Made by a program: the position numbers and the translations under genes. This document shows positions 35,034 through 35,937 of a DNA stretch of 35,937 nt, piece by piece. Location of the stretch: assembly GCA_050245975.1 (NCBI GenBank), contig JBFWWW010000018.1, forward strand, positions 1 to 35,937. Reading direction: 5' to 3'. This DNA comes from JBFWWW01 sp050245975. GTDB lineage: Bacteria; Pseudomonadota; Alphaproteobacteria; Rhizobiales; Hyphomicrobiaceae. Each line of letters opens with the position of its first letter. Positions within the stretch are counted from its first letter, which is position 1. The notes beneath the pieces were generated by a model. The model did not search any database and was not told where the DNA came from. It worked only from the letters and a program-made list of their open reading frames with translations.

Positions 35034-35726
35034 CTAGTCGAGGATCGCGAACGCACGCACCGGCGAGCCGGACCCGCCCTTGAACTTCAGGGGGATGGCC
35101 TGGAACCGGAAGACGCCCTTGCCGACCAGCTTCTCGAGGTTGCACAGCCACTCGACATGCGTGAGCCCCCGGTCTCGCGAAACGCGATGGCTGGGAAACT
35201 CCGCGAAGTTGGGCCGGTCGGTCGAGGGTCCCTCCACGCCGTGCAGGCGCGAGCCGCGATCGGCGAGCCAGTGCGTCGCTGCCGCCGTGAGGCCCGGGTT
35301 CGAATGCATGCAGGAGTCGTTCGGGTAGTGCCGCTCATGCAGCCCGGTGTTGAGCAGAACGATGTGCCCGTCGACCCTGACGCCCGCCTTGCGCTCCGCG
35401 GCCTCCATGTCGGCAACGTCGATGTCGCCGAGATCGGGGATGTGCCGCAGGTCGAAGCACACGGCCTTGCCCATGAAGAGATCGAGCGGCATCTCGTCGA
35501 TCGTCTGCCCGTCGGGCTTCAGGTGGTAGTAGGCATCGACATGGGTGCCGACGTGGTTGAGCATCCCGATATACTCGATCGGCGTCGTGAAGGGATCGCC
35601 GGGGACGCCCTGGTTGTACGCCCTGCAGCTTTCGTGCGTCATCCAGGGCACATACACCGGCCGCGGCATGTTCTTGTGCGCCGGCATGTTGTTCTCGATG
35701 GCCACCGACAGATCGACGATTTGCAA
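35034..35726 (-). CDS. Cyclase / kynurenine-formamidase-like family protein
   Basis: This metal hydrolase of the cyclase family (Pfam cyclase, including KynB and isatin hydrolase) has about 230 residues. The family motif HxGTHxDxxxH is present as NHVGTHVDAYYH. Other conserved parts are QIVDLSVAIENNMPAHKN at the start and VRVDGHIVLLNTGLHERHY in the middle. No ATG fits the N-terminus; TTG at 35726 follows AAGAGG by six bases and gives a typical start, so it is preferred over a TTG at 35756. It lies 9 bases before the amidase, suggesting two consecutive amide or ring-opening hydrolyses. Confidence 0.88.
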   Translation of the reverse strand: MQIVDLSVAIENNMPAHKNMPRPVYVPWMTHESCRAYNQGVPGDPFTTPIEYIGMLNHVGTHVDAYYHLKPDGQTIDEMPLDLFMGKAVCFDLRHIPDLGDIDVADMEAAERKAGVRVDGHIVLLNTGLHERHYPNDSCMHSNPGLTAAATHWLADRGSRLHGVEGPSTDRPNFAEFPSHRVSRDRGLTHVEWLCNLEKLVGKGVFRFQAIPLKFKGGSGSPVRAFAILD

Positions 35727-35780
35727 CGGGGTCCTCTTTCGCTCACACGGCGACAATCACGTTGCGGTCGCCACCCGATC

Positions 35781-35827
35781 CGATGTATTCTCTATGCAGA
35801 ATTGAATTCCCATTAGAAGATACATCG
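35781..35827. promoter_or_regulatory. IclR-type operator region between cyclase and regulator genes
   Basis: ATTCTCTATGCAGAAT (35787-35802) is an imperfect palindrome with perfect outer arms ATTCT/AGAAT, close to IclR-family sites. It is enclosed by a larger inverted repeat, CGATGTAT (35781-35788) and ATACATCG (35820-35827). The region is AT-rich and lies between divergent genes, one of them an IclR-family regulator, so autoregulation plus control of the cyclase-amidase operon is likely. Confidence 0.65.
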
Positions 35828-35840
35828 GGGACGGCACAGC

Positions 35841-35937
35841 GTGTCAAGAAGCGAGATGCCCGGCAGCGGTCAGGCTGCCTCGGAGAAGGTTCCCGCACTG
35901 ACGAAGGCGCTCGCGATCATTCGCTTCATCAACGGCT
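35841..35937 (+). CDS. IclR-family transcriptional regulator, N-terminal fragment
   Basis: The last 97 bases are an open frame beginning at GTG 35841 (or ATG 35856) and running off the window. The translation includes VPALTKALAIIRFING, the opening of the IclR winged-helix DNA-binding domain. Only about 32 residues are visible, so the ligand-binding part cannot be seen. Its divergent position to the cyclase-amidase operon fits a local regulator. Confidence 0.75.
   Translation, partial: MSRSEMPGSGQAASEKVPALTKALAIIRFING

Noticed and set aside
33423..35816. A plus-strand open frame of about 800 codons opposite the amidase and cyclase genes
   Set aside because: Translation is low-complexity Arg/Ala/Asp and it crosses repeat block 2; the minus-strand genes carry catalytic motifs.

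Overview
The window is a GC-rich, densely coding chromosomal segment, most likely from an alphaproteobacterium of the Hyphomicrobiales (Rhizobiales) type. Support for this placement is the high-GC codon use, a DUF930 exported protein, a proline-rich OmpA protein, a sarcosine-oxidase cluster, a tripartite tricarboxylate (TTT) uptake system, and extragenic palindromes built on GTCATCCCGG/CCGGGATGAC. The placement is an inference from gene content. I found no rRNA, tRNA, CRISPR array, transposase, integrase or phage gene.

Left part (1-8927). The end of a glutamate (methylaspartate) mutase operon, glmE(partial)-glmS-glmL, converges on a tctC-tctB-tctA operon on the minus strand. tctC is preceded by two similar 17-bp palindromes that look like operators. 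A minus-strand OmpA-like gene with a clear intrinsic terminator follows, then a divergent tartrate/D-malate dehydrogenase gene.

Centre (8929-24117). A minus-strand operon soxB-soxD-soxA-soxG encodes heterotetrameric sarcosine oxidase. A GlxA-type AraC regulator of the kind that controls glycine betaine/sarcosine catabolism is divergent from it. Directly downstream of the regulator lies a long plus-strand operon: a peptide-type ABC importer (binding protein, two permeases, two ATPases), an MmgE/PrpD protein, an HpPgdA/PuuE-like deacetylase-family hydrolase and an M19 dipeptidase homolog. Several of these genes overlap by 1-17 bases. The layout suggests an uncharacterised route that imports an amide- or peptide-like compound and breaks it down, possibly releasing N-methylglycine for SoxBDAG. 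This is the best candidate for an undescribed system here.

Right-centre (24212-28516). A polar amino-acid importer (binding protein plus two permeases, with no cognate ATPase nearby) is followed by a two-gene ABC-2 exporter resembling YadGH.

Right part (28531-35937). This holds a DUF930 exported protein, a metallo-beta-lactamase-fold hydrolase, a lectin-like exported protein, the periplasmic methionine-sulfoxide repair pair msrPQ and a small helical protein. Two repeat blocks bracket the lectin/msrPQ segment. Their outer flanks lie in the same orientation but their ~125-bp cores are inverted relative to each other. The window ends with a minus-strand cyclase-amidase operon divergent from the start of an IclR-family regulator, with an IclR-type palindrome between them.
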